From Symsagittifera roscoffensis (Eukaryota; Xenacoelomorpha; Acoela; Convolutidae), in NCBI RefSeq assembly GCF_963678635.1, contig NC_087062.1, positions 73,749,345 through 73,813,344 of the forward strand: a stretch of 64,000 bases of DNA, in the 5' to 3' direction. Position 1 is the stretch's first letter. Every line of letters starts with the position of its first letter. The notes beneath the pieces were generated by a model. It saw only the letters and a list, made by a program, of their open reading frames with translations. It had not been told where the DNA came from and made no database searches. Shown in pieces: positions 10,061-24,092 of this stretch. The position numbers and the translations under genes are program-made.

Positions 10061-12530
10061 TATAGAGAAAAAAACTTGATTTTGGTTGAAGCCAATTTTT
10101 CGAATGTTTGAATTTACTCTTTTATACCGCATCAGTACATCAAAATCAAACTCTATCAAACAGGTAACCCCCGTTTGAGCTGGGCCCCTGGCTTCAAGAT
10201 GCTTTCAAGAATGATAATTTTTGATAAAACTGCCTTGAATCAACATATATATTTGATTTTTGTATTTATTAGTTAATATAAGTTAAACTATGTAAACGAT
10301 AATTCCCAAAAAGTTATAAAGGAAGAAATTGGAATTTATCAATTATAATGGTTATTGATTTACTTCACAGCTTTCGTTTGAGAAAAACCATCATGAACGG
10401 TAGAGTAGTATGTAAATTACATACTGTTAAGCCCCCAAAAAATTTTGATGTAGCATTACATTACATACTTTTTAACCCTTAGGGGTTAAAGCTTCTACAT
10501 TTTAAGCCTTTCATGTTTTAGAGGGGTTTGAAGAGTGGCATTTTGAAGCCATTTTCAGAAATTGGGAGTATTAGCTTGTTTACATGTAAATAACATTGTT
10601 TACCTATTAAATGAACCTAAGGTTTACTTGAACATAATACAAGCAAAATATGTGGTAAATAAGAAAGCACAAAATATTTTGGCAGCGTAGCTTGATTGTT
10701 GGCTGCAGTCAACGATTTCCTTCAAAAATGCATGTTTCATTGCTGAATCGTGAAGAAAGATAAATTCGTCAAATGCGACGGCCGCCACCCCAATTTAGGC
10801 AAAAGATATTGATCAATTTGAACTAAAAACTATTTTACACCAAACAAAGATAAAAGACAAAAAAAGCAATAACAATTATTTGAACTTTTTGACATTTCCA
10901 TTTTCCGTGTTTGCAGGAGACTAAAAGTTGTTAAAATTCTATGATGAAAGCTTTGACTTTACAGAAAAAAAATGAGAGCTTAAATTTTCAAGTCTGTGAA
11001 AAATCTTGAAAAGCAAGGACACAAATGAAAGCCAAAAGTAGCCGTTATCTTCGCAACAGTCATTTCTAAACTTTACATATGCTATTTTTTTTGCATAGAA
11101 GAAGGAATTTTTTTTTAGGATTGTAGAAATCGTTTAGTAACTCCTAATTATTTTGCGCTGTTTTCTGTTGTTATTAAAAAACTCATTAAAGCGGACCTGA
11201 AAACAGAGATGAAATGTTGTGTATATGTTAAAAATTATGCATCAAAACAGTGTGACTATCGAATAAAGCAGTTGAAATTTCGAAAGAAATTTTTAAGAAA
11301 AGTAACTAATCAAGTTAGAGCAAACTCTGTCAGGAAAGCTGGAACACAAACTAAGACACGTTATGGATACAAACTTGAAATTTGATATACTTCTGGTTAT
11401 ACTTTGAACATTCAAATTTTTTGTTTCTTCCCTTAAAAAATAGAGCAATTTAACAACTGCTAATTTGGTACTACTGTTTGGTCAATTTTTCTCAACATCT
11501 TGTAGTTAATATCAAGTTGGTTTTAGCTAGAACACTCTAATTAGAAATTTGGAGCGCTATCAGTTATTACTACAGATCAACACATTGCTCAGCAAATTAA
11601 ATACTGAGTTTTTGTTTCAACATAAATTAAATCAAGCGACAGCTTTCCTGATCACGCATTTGCATCACCATATTCGGTTGCGTCTTAAAACTATTTTCAT
11701 AAATTCGCATCTAAAACTAATTGTGTTACGAAGAGTCAACCTTTCTTTCAATATGGGTTGAGGTGAACCAAGCTTTGGTACTCATGCTTTGATCATTAGC
11801 AGGATGATATCAAATAGCATCATGCCATCTCCACTCATTTTCTGAAAATGTAAATTAAAAATCATATAACTTATTATCATCTTTCCACCTGTTTCTTTGG
11901 ATTCCATAGTGATGACAGCTGTTTCAGTAAACAACGCTTTCACACCAATTTGGTCACTGCAATTTCTGAAATGTTTAAGCGCCAGTTTGTAATTTCGTTG
12001 CGTTTTGATAAACATCAACTACGCTTTGTTAACTTCCGACAGAACTGAGAAAAAAACAATGTAACAAAGTTTATGGAAACTGACTCGAAATAATTACACG
12101 ATGTAAGCTGCCACGACAAGCTAGGATAAATTTTGGATATCAGTTTGAAAATTGACATAAATTCTAAAATAAGTGGTTTCATTGGAGAAAATTCCTTAAG
12201 AAACAAAATTGCGGCGCCTCTACTTTTTGCTAGAAGTTAATAAATTGGCTCTCAGCTATAGCTCTGACAAAAAAATGTAGAAGGCTGCAATTCACACCTA
12301 TAGGTGACACTGGTTAACTAATTCAGTCTTGAATGTTTGGACAAATTTTATTTAATGATAGCTTATCTGATTATGAGAGCTTCTTCTTTTTTTTCCTAAT
12401 TCTAATTAAGTAAACAATTCTTTAAATCAAAACAATTATTAAACTTTGTTATTTAGAGATCAACTTCTCACTTAATAATTATCTTCAGATGTACAACGCC
12501 TGTGATTTACCCTTTTCTCACTTTTTCCAT
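10060..12530. other. AT-rich intergenic DNA, nothing firm recognised
   Basis: I find no supported gene. A minus-strand open stretch around 10640-10780 reads protein-like for about 45 codons, but it has a stop directly upstream and no usable acceptor. It is listed among the rejected items. Confidence 0.5.
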
Positions 12531-12534
12531 CGAT

Positions 12535-14275
12535 TCATTTCACCAGTCAGATAGCCACCTATCCAAGTAGCTATCCTTCTATCTATCAGTCCATACAGTC
12601 AACTAGCAGTCCATTCATCCATCAATCCAACCATCCAATCAGCAAGCTTTTCTCTTATCAAGCGATTCATCCATCTAGCCAGCCATCCATCCATCTAGCC
12701 ATCAATCCATCTAGCCATTAATCCATATAACCAACCAACAAGCCTCTCCTTCATTAATCGATCCATCCATCTTATGATCTATCAATCTAAACATTCATCC
12801 AACCAATCATTAAACCATTCGTCCATCCATCCATCTATCCAGCCAGCAATCTATCTAGCCATGAATCTAGCCAAACAAGCATTCATCAAACCAAGGAACC
12901 AGCCATCAAGCCAATCAATCATCGATCGAACCATGCATCTAGGGAGCCATCAACCCAATCTTTATTGAAACATCAAGCCATCCGACCCTCCAGCCAACAA
13001 GCCTAAACTTCATTAATCGGTCCATCCATCTAACGATCTATTAATATAGTCATCCAATCAACCAGCCATTATTCCATCCGTCCAGCTATCCAACCAGACA
13101 TCAAGCCAGCAATCCATCTAGCCATGAATCTATCCAAACAACCATTCTTCCAACCAAGGAACCAGCCATCAAGCCAATCAACCATCGATCGACCCATGCA
13201 TCTTGCGAGCCATCCATCCATCAGCCCAACCGTTATTCAAACGTTCAGCCAACCAACCATCCAGCCATCACGACTATCCTTCATTAATCGGTCCATCCAT
13301 CTAACGATCTATCAATCTAGTCATCAAACCAATCAGCCATTAATCCATCTGTCCAGTTGTTCAACGAGCTAAACATCCATCAACCCTACGATCCATCTAG
13401 CCATAAATATAACCAACGAAACATCCATCTAGCCAAGGAACGAGCCATGAACCTAATCAATTAACGATCGACCCATGCATCTAGTGAGCCATCCATCTAG
13501 CCGCTCAGCCAAACAGAGAAAAATCTAACCATTCAGCTATCCATTCATCCATGTTCTTCTATCTTCCACTCTATATATCTAGCTATCCATTCAATCAACC
13601 ACCAATCTATCCGTCCAGCTATTCATCCAAAAATCCATTAATTTATCAAGCAGTCCATTCATCTAGCCACCAATCCATCAGGTTATCCATCTATCTAGCT
13701 ATCCTACCATCCACTCAACCAGGCATTTGACCAGCCATCTTTTCAATCATTAAGTGATCCATCCAACCATCCATTCAGCAACCTTTTCATTCATCAAGCT
13801 ATCCATTCATCTAGCCAACCATCCATCAGATCATCCATCAATCTAGCCATTCAAACCGCCATCCAACCACCGCCATCCAACCACTGCCATCTAACCATCA
13901 AAGCGCCATCCAACCAACGATCAATTCAAACATATATCGATCATTTAGAACTCACTTCAGCCAACCAGTCATCCTTTCAGTCATCAATTCATCCATCTAA
14001 CGATCCATCCAACAAGTCAGCGATCCATCAAGCATCCATACAACCAGCCTTTTAGCTATTAAGTCATTCATTCTATTAGCCTTTCATGCATCTAGCAGTA
14101 CATCTATTCCCCAATCAACCCAACCATAGAAGCCTACATCGATCCATCCATTAAGCCATTCATTGTATCAATTCGTCCAACCAAGGGTTTAGCCATTCAT
14201 AGGTCTAGCTATTTTTTCATTGAACCAGCCATCCAAAAAGCCTTCCTTCAATCCATTTACAGTGATTCTACAAAA
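12535..14275. repeat. Second degenerate CATC tetranucleotide array
   Basis: This is about 1.7 kb of imperfect CATC/CAAC repeats of the same kind as 660-1815. Internal segments recur at a larger scale: the block 'cattaatcg(g/a)tccatccatct' appears near 12753, 13012 and 13290, and 'caaccaaggaaccagccatc' twice, with about 260 bases between them. The His/Pro/Ser-rich ORFs it yields are artefacts. Confidence 0.9.
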
Positions 14276-14279
14276 TTTC

Positions 14280-15095
14280 CCATATAAAAGATTAATCAAT
14301 CTGAACAAAAACAAAAGACAAAGATGTCGCCGCGTCTCATCAAAAAGTTATTTTGGTGATGCTGCAATTGCATTCATTTGAAATTTGCTTCATAGTTTTG
14401 ATTACGATTGATTCAGTCCCGTCTGATGAAGGGTAATGAGTGTTTTTACCATGATATAACTTCAGATAATCTTTCTACAAGTTAGGCGAAAAATTACATT
14501 AACCAACTAATAGAACAGTTTGATTACATGTCTCTTTTTTCTTTTTGATTTGACTGTATCCAATATAAAACGGTATCATTAGATTTTTGATGTAGGTATC
14601 CGTTTTAATAACAATTGTTTGTACGTATTTTGCTTTTTCTGTATGTGTATTTATTCATGTTTGTGAGGTGTACATGTTTTTTTTTCTTTTCTGTCAACAA
14701 ATGTAACATGTAGGTAAGTAACAATGTGTGTATGTCTGCACAAAAGCATATTGCATTCTGTATTAGTATGCTTGCCAGTATCTTATGTGTGTATCTTTGT
14801 TTTTATTAGTAGTTACTTACGGGTAACATACATGAATGTGTGAACGAGTAACATACAAGTAACTTACGAGTAACATAGATGAACGTGTGTATTGTTGTAA
14901 TGTTTGCATGCATGTGGATATGTTTGACTTTTTATATAAATGCCTGCAAGTAAGTAAAACGTATGTATGTTGTGTGTAAGCTTAAAACTTTGTTAACTTT
15001 TATTGTTTTTATCTTTTTTTGTACTTTTCGTTTTTGAAATTTTTTAAACGCGCGGGTATCTTTTGAGCGTTTCGAAGCAAAATACGATATGCAAA
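14280..15095. other. AT-rich flank with short 'gtaacatac' repeats
   Basis: This holds scattered 'gagtaacatac(a/g)tgaa' and 'gtgtgtatgt' words (14700-14970), related in style to the large inverted repeat that follows. No gene is seen. Confidence 0.4.
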
Positions 15096-15099
15096 TTTA

Positions 15100-18000
15100 A
15101 CTGGAATGACAACTTGCGCTCATAACTGAACACAATTATGCACTCGAGAAGCCAATTTGAGATATTTGATGATGGTTAGGATCATGACCAAATGAACTCA
15201 ATCTAATTTTTGATACTCATTCGTTAAGGAGATGCAATTGTTCAATTTTATGCTGTGTAAGTACTCAAATTATACAAGATACAAGTGTTTGGATTTACGT
15301 GGCTATATTTGGTTACATTTACTTATCGGGTTGAAAAGTTTTATACTTCCGTTTATGTATATACTTGTTCATTGTGTTCCTACTTGCGTACATTTGTGTA
15401 CGTAATAAAGTTTGTTGAATAAATTTTTTTAATTCATTTTGCATTTGCTTAACACTTTGCTTAACGCATTACTACACTTGGATGAACAACTATAACTCAA
15501 ATACAAATTAACTTTTGTCGGTTATTTGTCCAGAAGAGTCTTGAATATCTTAAAAGAATTGTATTAGGTTCAATAACTACAAGTTACTTCATATGTAAAT
15601 ACGTGTTTGATCACGTTTGTCAATAGAGTCATGTAGAATTAATTTGGATATATAAATTTTGTTTGTACATGTGTTTGTATGTGTGTCTGTTAGAATTGCG
15701 CGTTCTTTCGCTTAAATTCATGTCTCTTATTTATGAAAAATATTATTTCGTAAAATTTTATATGTGCTTAAGGTAACATTTCGAGACAAAACTTGTCTGA
15801 TTTTTTATCTCTTTGGCTAAAAACTAAAAAAAACATCGCAAGATACTATAAATGGATTAGATACAACATACAAAGCTGTGAATACGTATGACTTTGAGTA
15901 GCTATTTGTGTAGTTATCTTTGTATAATTTGTTGTTCATCTGTGTCTTTTTAATGTGTGTTTACGTGCAAGTTCATGCATGTGTTTGTTGGTTTATTTGA
16001 TTAACAGAACAAATTGAGCCGTAAAGCTGTTTTTTACTGTAAGGATCTGGTAATCATCTACTGATTTTGATCTTATCACTAGATGTGTACCAGATAAAAG
16101 GTAATCACGTAAGAGAACAAAAAGCCAGCTAAATTAATTCAGTGGGACAAAACTGATTTCAGCAATGTATTTTGAACAGTGAAAAGTTCATAATTTATCG
16201 AAATTAAAAAACTTCTGAAAAAGTTTCTATCCATCCTTTCATTAGCTTTTGTAGAAAAAGTTTTTTCCCTCTAGATAAGCTGGCAGCATAATATAGCAAG
16301 TTGCATCATTTACTTTCAATACAGGTACCATATTTTTATCAAAAAGCGTATGAGTTTGCTTTTGTAATTATAATTGTAAATATGACTCTATAACCGTATT
16401 TTACATTTTGCGTGAATATGTATGTCCAAATAAAGTTCGAAAGCATGGTTCTGTTTTCAGGAGGGTAACGATTGCCAAAAAAAATAATTCCAGCACAAAA
16501 TCAATCTAACCTTAGTTCTGGATATGTCAGGAACCTTCAGAAAAAATAGACTCTAGACACTATAAGTAAACATAATTATTGATGCACGCTTGTCAATTTC
16601 GAAGTAATTTATTCTCCTCACTTTTCTTTTTAATCTGGATTCTTTCACCAAATGCTCAGTATGTACAGGTTATATATCAGATGCTGCTTACGTATATGAG
16701 ATTGTGTAGAGGCAGAGGGTGTTTTTTTGAACTTACAAGCAGGCCATTTTAAACGTTTGTATGGATGTGGCTATGTAATTTTGTATGTCACTATGAGCTT
16801 TTTGTCCTCAATTTGTGCTCACCAAATCAATTTAGACGTGTATTACTATAACGTGTAATCCTAACTATAACGTGTAACTATGAATAAAAGTTTAAATAAA
16901 ATCAACATAACCAAATTTTTTTCTTGATATCTGAAATACTTCACCAGATACTATGATTGTAACTAAAAATTTGGCTCATTTTTGTATTGAGTGTAGTTGG
17001 ATAAAAAGTTTTGCTAAAGTACCTATTTATGGGTTAACACTACCCATCTCATAAGTGCAACTCACTCTAGTTTTTTTACGTACGTGTTTATTTATGTTCG
17101 CAACTTCTGTGTTTTGATTTATATTTCAGATTGTCAGATTGTCTGTAACTTCGCATTTTTGTAAAGCTCAAATTTGAAGTGCTTTAAGCTCTGATTTGTC
17201 TAGAAGAATCCTGAGAAGATCACCTTACGGTAATCTTTCAATTTAAAAGCATGTTCTAAATCACGACTAATTACGAGTGTCTGGGTTTCCGTATGTGTAA
17301 ATTATTGTTACTAAGACTCATGCTTTAGCGTTTGTATCTATGTTTTAGTGACGTCTCAATCTTTGCTATTTTACATGTAAAAATGTTTTCTGTTTTGTTC
17401 ATGTGCCTAGAATTTTATTGCAAGTTATAGCAGCAACTTTTAGGTACTTACTAGAGGTGTACCAGGTAAAACATAACCACGTGAAAAAAAGCCAAAGAAA
17501 GGAAAAATTTGGAAAAACCTATTAAGGCGATGCATTTCAAACAGAAAGATAGGTAATACTTTAGTGAAGTTGATAGTTTTTCGAAAAAAAATCCCTTGAC
17601 TTGCTCAACAGCTTCGGTAGAAAAAAATTACTCACCACTTTTGACCAGTTTGCTTCACGTTGGTGCGAGTCCGGCTTTCACTAAAAAAAATCTAAATACA
17701 CTTTATTTCTTAATTGAGGGTAGTATTTGTGTAGATGCCCTAGAATGCAGAATCGTCTGAAACGCTGTAATCTCAATCTCTGCCGTACTCTTTTGAATTG
17801 ATTATTTTTAATAAATCAGTCGTTTTAACGCTTTACAGAAATACACTCATTACACTCATAATCCTGCTGATATGGCTTTGAAACCAATAAATATTCCTAT
17901 AATTATTTATCCCCTTATGTCGATTTGCGTCCTGAATGCAATCAGTGACCTAAGAAACTATTCAAATCGAGTTCTACAAAACACCGAGGCACGCCCGTTT

Positions 18001-20545
18001 TGTTTTACTGGCAAAAGCGAAATCTTAAAAGAGTTTTTAATGACAGTCGTACTCGCACCAACGTGTAGCAAGCTGTTCAAAAGCGAGTAGTTTTTTCTAC
18101 CGAAGCTGTTGAGCGAGTTAATGGAAATTTTTTCGAAAAACCATCAACTTAATTATAAACTATCTTTCTGTTTAAAAGACATCGCTTATAAGTTTTTTCA
18201 AATTATTTCATTTTTATAGTTTCTGTTTTTTACTTGATTTTTTGCTGATTTTTACACCTTTGTAGTAGGTACCTAAAATTTGCTGGTAGGATATTAAAAA
18301 AAACATAGACATATGAACAACACAACAAATCATGTATACATAAAATAAGTCAAAGACTGAGACGTCAATAAAACATGCAAAGATACAAAAAATCTGAAAC
18401 CTAAAATCAAAACACAGAAGTTGCGTACATAAACAGACACTTATGAACAAAATTATTTTGAAATTAATTTTTTTTCTTTCAAAATTTTTTGACAGAGTTG
18501 CACGTATGAGTAGGGTAGCGTTAACACATAAATAAGTACTTTCGTAGAAACGTTAATAAAACTAAAATCAATACAAAAACAAGGGCAAAGACTTAGTTTA
18601 CAATCATAGTATCTGGTGAAGTGCTTCACAAGTAAAGACAAAAATTGATTTGAATTGATTTTATTTAAACTTCAACTTATAGTTGTACGTCTTGAAGTTG
18701 AAGTTATACGTTAAAATTAGAATTTTGCGTTATAGTATTACACGTCTAAAGCTGATTTTGTGAGCACAGAAATGAGGGCATACAAGCTTACAATGACATA
18801 CAAAAGTAAATAACTAAATCCATACAAACTTTAAAAATGCCCTGCTTGCAAGTACAAAAAAAACGCCACCTACCTATACACAATTTCATGTATGTAAACA
18901 TTATCTGATACATAAACGGTACTTACTTAGCATTTGGTGAGTCAACGCAGATCAAAAAAGAAAAGTAAGAAGAAGAAATTGGTTTGACTTTGACATGCGT
19001 ACACGAATAACTATGTTTACTTGTAGGGTCTAGAGTGTATATTTTCTCAAGGTTGCTGACATATCCAGAACCAAGGGTAGATTGAATTTGTGCTGGAGGT
19101 ATAATTTTGGCTACTGTTACCCTTCTGAAATTATTCTCTGATTTATAAACGGTGCTTACTTAGCATTTGGTGAGACAACCCAGATCAAAAAAGACTGTAT
19201 ACGAATATTTATTTAGACATATATATTCACACAAAATGTAAATTACGTTTAAAGAATGATAAGTACAATTATACTAAGAAAAACAGTTTTACACGCACTT
19301 TGATAAGTATTTGGTACATGTGTTGGTCTTATAACGTAAATGGTGCAAAATTCCGAAACATTTTGCAAGCTTATCAACGGGGAAAAATTTTTTTTCCACA
19401 AATTCTAACGAAAACGTGGATGGAAACTTTTTCAGAATTCTCTTAATTTCGACATATTATGAAATTTTTACAGTTTAAAAAACATCTTTTAAATCAGTTT
19501 GTCCAAATTTTTTATAAGAGTTTGTTTTTTTTGCATACGTGTTTACCTTTTATCTGGTACACATCTAGGGTAAAGATGAAATCAGTAGATGAGTACCAGA
19601 TCCTTACATTGAGTACCAGTTCCGTACAAACAACTTTACGACTCATATCAATGTTTTAAACACATAAATCAACAACCAAATGCATTAACTTGCACGTGAA
19701 CACACACATGAAAAAATATATACAGAGATAGCTATATAAATAGGCACTCAAAGTCATAAGTAGTCACAGGTTTGTATGTTGTATCTTGTCCTTTTATAGT
19801 GTCTTGCGAGTTTTTCAAAAAAGTTTTAGCCAAAAAGATAAAAAACCAGACAAAATTAGGTTTTAAATCAGTTTCTAGCTGCTGATCAGCGCTTCAAAAG
19901 GTTTTCTTAAGCGTATATGAACGAAAATAAAGTAACAATTTATCATAAACAAAATACATGAAACGAAGCAATTGCACACGCAAATCTAACAGACATAGAT
20001 ACGTACATAAATACATACAAAATTTATATACACAAACAAACGTCTACACGGCTGTATAGACAAACAAGAACAAACACGCAAAGCATATGAAGTAACTGTT
20101 AGTTGTTGTACTTATAAAAATTCTTGTAAAATATTCAAGATTCTTTTGAACAAATAACCGAGAAAAGTTAAATTGTATCTGAGTTTAAGTTATAGATCCA
20201 TTGTAGTAATCTGTTCAATACTTGATTATTAAACAAACAAAAAATAATACTTTTGAAGTTTTTCGATTCAGCATACAAACACGAATCTACGCAAACAAAA
20301 ACACAAATAACAAGTATACACATTAATGGACATAAAAATTACACAATTTTTCAAGCAGTTAAGTAAATGTAACTATACATAGACACGTGAAATCAAACAC
20401 CTAGCGTAACTTGTGTACTTAAACAACAACAAATTGAACAACTATACATCTCCTTAACAAACGAGTATCAAACACTAGATGGTTTAAATGGTCATAATCC
20501 TTAATATCAGCAAACATCTCAAATTGGCTTCTCGAGCACTTAATT
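15100..20545. repeat. Large inverted repeat (two ~2.5-kb arms, ~350-bp centre)
   Basis: The left arm (about 15100-17695) is reverse-complementary, at roughly 70-80% by eye, to the right arm (about 18040-20545). Anchors: 'gcactcgagaagccaatttgaga' at 15139 pairs with 20515-20540, 'ttaaggagatg' at 15225 with 20447, 'accaaatgctcagta' at 16648 with the block near 18935, and 'aacagcttcggtagaaaaaa' at 17606 with 18085-18110. Each arm itself contains two diverged direct copies of a unit of about 1.4 kb (compare 16075-16300 with 17450-17640), so four units are arranged two forward and two reverse. No ORF suggests a transposase, and the centre (17695-18040) shows nothing recognisable. Confidence 0.8.
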
Positions 20546-20549
20546 GAAA

Positions 20550-21515
20550 ACATGCAGCTCCAAAAACACAATAAAACAAACAAAAACCCATGCGGACAAA
20601 TACACTAACTGCTCGAATAAAATGCATATACAGTACTTGGTACTTATAAAAGAACTAAAAAATTATTTCAGTAAAAAAGGACAAAATTAGAGCGAGTTTG
20701 TCTTACGTTTCAGACATCAGATTAGGGTTAAACGTCTCAAATTGTTTCGATGAGCGCATTGATTGACCCATTTTTTCATTTTAATTTACAAGAAAATTGT
20801 CTTAATTTCGAGAGGAAAATTTACATAAATCACATGTGTTCCCAAACACAAATAAAAATTTCGTACTTTTATTGTTTGATGAAGTATTTTGCAAAACTCC
20901 AGAAAATAAGAAACTTCAAATACTTTGAGCATGAGTTCAATGTAACATTCAAGCTAGATTTGCATTTCTCAAAGGATATGCGGTTGTTCAAAAAGATTCA
21001 AGGATGAAATATACAAAAAATTTTAAAAAATAAAAAGTAACAATCATGAGATAGCAGACATATGTCATTAAGTCAAATTAATTTCAGATACACATGGATG
21101 CAGAGTTTTAAACTTAGACACAACTTACATAAGTTTTACTTACATACATACTTTTATTGATGGAAAAATGCTGATTATACTTTTTGATTGATAGAAAAAA
21201 GCTCATGTTCTTTTCATACTTTTTTTCCTCCGTGGAACAGTATGGAGTTGTATGGAAAAAACACCGCGAGAAAATATATTCCTCTCTTTTTTCAAAATTC
21301 GGAACAATGAGTTTTAAAGCGCGCGTTTGTTTGTCGTTTTTGAAAACCAGTAACTTCACAAAAATTTATCGCTCGAAATACAACCGGCTCTTTTCCAGTT
21401 TTACAAACCAAATAAAAACTGCAAAATGAGACATTCTTAAAATTGTTCAAAGTGTAATTTTCATGCAAGAAAAATTGTGAAAGCCTGTTTCTTGTTCACA
21501 CTTGATCTTATTGCT
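20550..21515. other. AT-rich intergenic DNA, nothing recognised
   Basis: I support no gene or bounded repeat here. The short ORFs are chance. Confidence 0.45.
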
Positions 21516-22050
21516 GTAAATGTTCCGACTTTTCTAACGAAAGTAATAGAACATTTGTGCTCGGGTGGTTTTTTTCTTCAGACAATTTTCGACTTTTTAA
21601 CTAGCCATTTTTGACGAAACTTTTAAAAATCTCATTCAAAAGGTATTTCTGTCTTGAGCTCAAATTTGAAAAGATATTCCACCAGTGATCATTTTAGTAA
21701 AGTTATTGGTATTTAAAGATTGCCATTTTGGCCAATTTGGGAAAATTAGCACGCGATATATTTCGCGCTTGTAACGCATGAGCGGAGAATAAATCCAACT
21801 AAGAAATCGTTCCAAATTGGTCGCAGGAAGATTTTTTCCATAATCGATTTTCTACTAGGAGCAAAATCTATCACTTTGTACTTAATATGACCTATGGGGG
21901 AATGATTTTCACAAAAATTTCAAAATTAAAAAAATTCATTTTATTAAATTATATTAGGTTTGTTATTTTTCCTGTTATACTGCTCTATAGAACTTAAGAG
22001 GCAGTCGGAACATTCAGGGCTTCGCCATGATACGAGCAGTCTTGTATCAC
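21516..22050 (+). mobile_element. Helentron-like non-autonomous element, copy 1
   Basis: It starts 'gttccgacttttctaacgaaagtaa' and ends 'agtcggaacattcaggg..cctgatacgagcagtcttg'. The ends carry the inverted pair GTTCCGACT / AGTCGGAAC. The 3' end carries a hairpin just before the terminus (intact in other copies as TCAGGGC-TTC-GCCCTGA). It is non-coding. This combination of subterminal inverted repeats and a 3' terminal hairpin is like Helentron-associated elements, but the class is inferred. A shared internal block around 'cgcgcaatatatttcgcgc' is present. Confidence 0.65.
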
Positions 22051-22600
22051 TAGACACTTTACATCGCGCACGGGAATGTAATTTTTAAACACTTCATAGA
22101 CCTTAATGTGGAGTCGAAACAATTATGGCTTCGCCCTGATACGAGCAGCTCTTTTCTCCAGACAAATTTTGATTTTTTAATTAGCTCTTCTTGACTGAAC
22201 TTTTTCTACATCATGCAAAATGTATAGTTTTTAACTCAAATTTAACAAGATTCACCTGCAATTTTTTTTGTAAATTTATGGGGGTTTACAGATTGCTAAT
22301 ATGGCCAACTTGGGACAATTAACGCGCAATATATTTCGCGCTTTTAACGCGTGAGCGGAGATATCATCCGTCTTTGAATTCGTTCCTATAATTCGTTCCT
22401 GCGGGAAAAAGATTCTCGCAAATTATAAATTATAATTGTGAACCTGGAAACTTGAAAGATCCCTATGCTGGCAGTGTTATAATATAGAAGTAATTAGTTA
22501 TCCTTTAAGCGTCAATTGAAGGCCACGCAATGTCTCAGCATGTTAGCATACTTAAATATTCTGGTTCCGACTTTCGAAAAAAGTGAAGAATACAGTTGCC
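22051..22600 (+). mobile_element. Rearranged further copies of the Helentron-like element
   Basis: A 3' end (22098-22152, 'cttcgccctgatacgagcag') is fused directly to an internal 5' portion running to the 'cgtgagcggagatatcatccg' block. Another degraded 5' end follows at 22562 ('ggttccgactttcgaaaaaagtg'). The pieces are head-to-tail with copy 1. Confidence 0.5.
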
Positions 22601-22629
22601 TGGAGTGGTTATTTTTATTCAGACCGATT

Positions 22630-23750
22630 TCAAAAAATTTAAGGAAATGAATTGAAATTTAAAAAAATCAAAAGTCAATCTGCAAAAACGTGTATTTGAG
22701 TCTGAACTAATTTTCCTGAAAAAAAAAAATAAATCATCGCAACCTATATATGAGTCTGAACTGTTAAAAACCGAGAAAAAATCGACAAAAATTGTTTTTA
22801 CTGAAATCGGAATTGATTGTGCTAACAAAAAAATGCGAGTAGAACAAAAATTTAAAATGCCTACATGCTCAAAAATTGTCGGTTAAATGTATCAAATGCA
22901 GATTTGGTAATAATCAAACATTAGAGCCATCCTGTGATCGTTTTTGATTACGGGAAAAATGTCTAGTACCGATTGCAACATCCTTGACCTAGAAATTGCT
23001 TGTCAAAAATTTAAGTTACAGTAATTATATACAAAAAGTCGTTTAATAATATTGAAGCTCTATATTCAAAGTCCTAATAAGCTCATGGAGGCCGGTTGTA
23101 AAAACAAACTTCAACTAAAATAACTTTTGACATGAAAATCAATTGTTTTCAAAAACTAGTATGAGAAATAACCTTTTAACGGTTATTCTTTGGTAATCAA
23201 TGGAGCTGAAATGGCAAATGATTAGTCTGCTTTTTCTAAAGATCATTTTATTTGTAAAACCATACACCGTTATATTTCCAGCATGATAGAAGTTCAAACA
23301 TTTATAGATCACTGTTCAATTTTGCGTAATTGCTTTAAAGAAAGAATTCCGTGCAAAACTGGAAGCTTGAGATATGAAATTTTTGTTCAATCATGATCAT
23401 CTTCACTTTTTGATAAAAGAAATTGAGGATAAAACGAATGATGCCCTGCTGTACGCAAAATCTTTTAAAAGGTCCATGTATCCTTCAGGTCTCATCAAAC
23501 TTAAACTTCAAAATGATGTTTTTGATTAGATAAAAAAATGGAGCAATTCCGATTAGAATGCAATCAATCTACATTTTTTTTGGACAAGAACTGCGTTTTT
23601 CTGAATAAATTTGGGCGTAATTTTTTCCAATTTGAAAGGAAAACTCAAATTTGGAAAAGAATCATATGTGAATTATTTGCTGAAAAATTGTAAAATTTAC
23701 TTCGGAAGCGATAGTTTGAATGACTTCTTTCCGGATAAAAAAATTATCTG
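22630..23750. other. AT-rich intergenic DNA, nothing recognised
   Basis: No gene or bounded repeat is supported here. Confidence 0.45.
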
Positions 23751-23753
23751 AGC

Positions 23754-23830
23754 TACACTAGAGGGCAAAAAACAACGTGAAGTCAGATATTTACCCTCTA
23801 AAACGCTTGTTTTCAAAAATGATTTTGAAT
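23754..23830 (+). mobile_element. Fragment of the foldback MITE (left end only)
   Basis: 'cactagagggcaaaaaacaa' followed by 'ttaccctctaaaacgcttgttttcaaa' matches the left terminal repeat of the two fuller copies at 24093 and 27434. No matching right end was found. Confidence 0.45.
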
Positions 23831-24092
23831 AACAATTACATAAAAGATTTAACATTTTTCCCAGGATTTACCAGCTTCTATTGGGGTCTGAACTTTCCAG
23901 TTTTTGCTTATCTCAGATTTATTTGAACTAAGTGCAGAATTTGTCGATGAATATAGTGTAGATGCCAAAAGCTGACCTTTTACAACCTGAAATAAACTTT
24001 TAAGTCTTTGAATCTTAAATCTAAATATCGAGTTCAAATCTAAAATTTTGTCAAGTTTAAATTCTAAAATTTTGACTCCAATTTCGAAACTG

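Noticed and set aside
10640-10780. Minus-strand open stretch reading VAAVAFDEFIFLHDSAMKHA and on
   Set aside because: Protein-like for about 45 codons, but a stop lies directly upstream, there is no acceptor in phase and no family is recognised.
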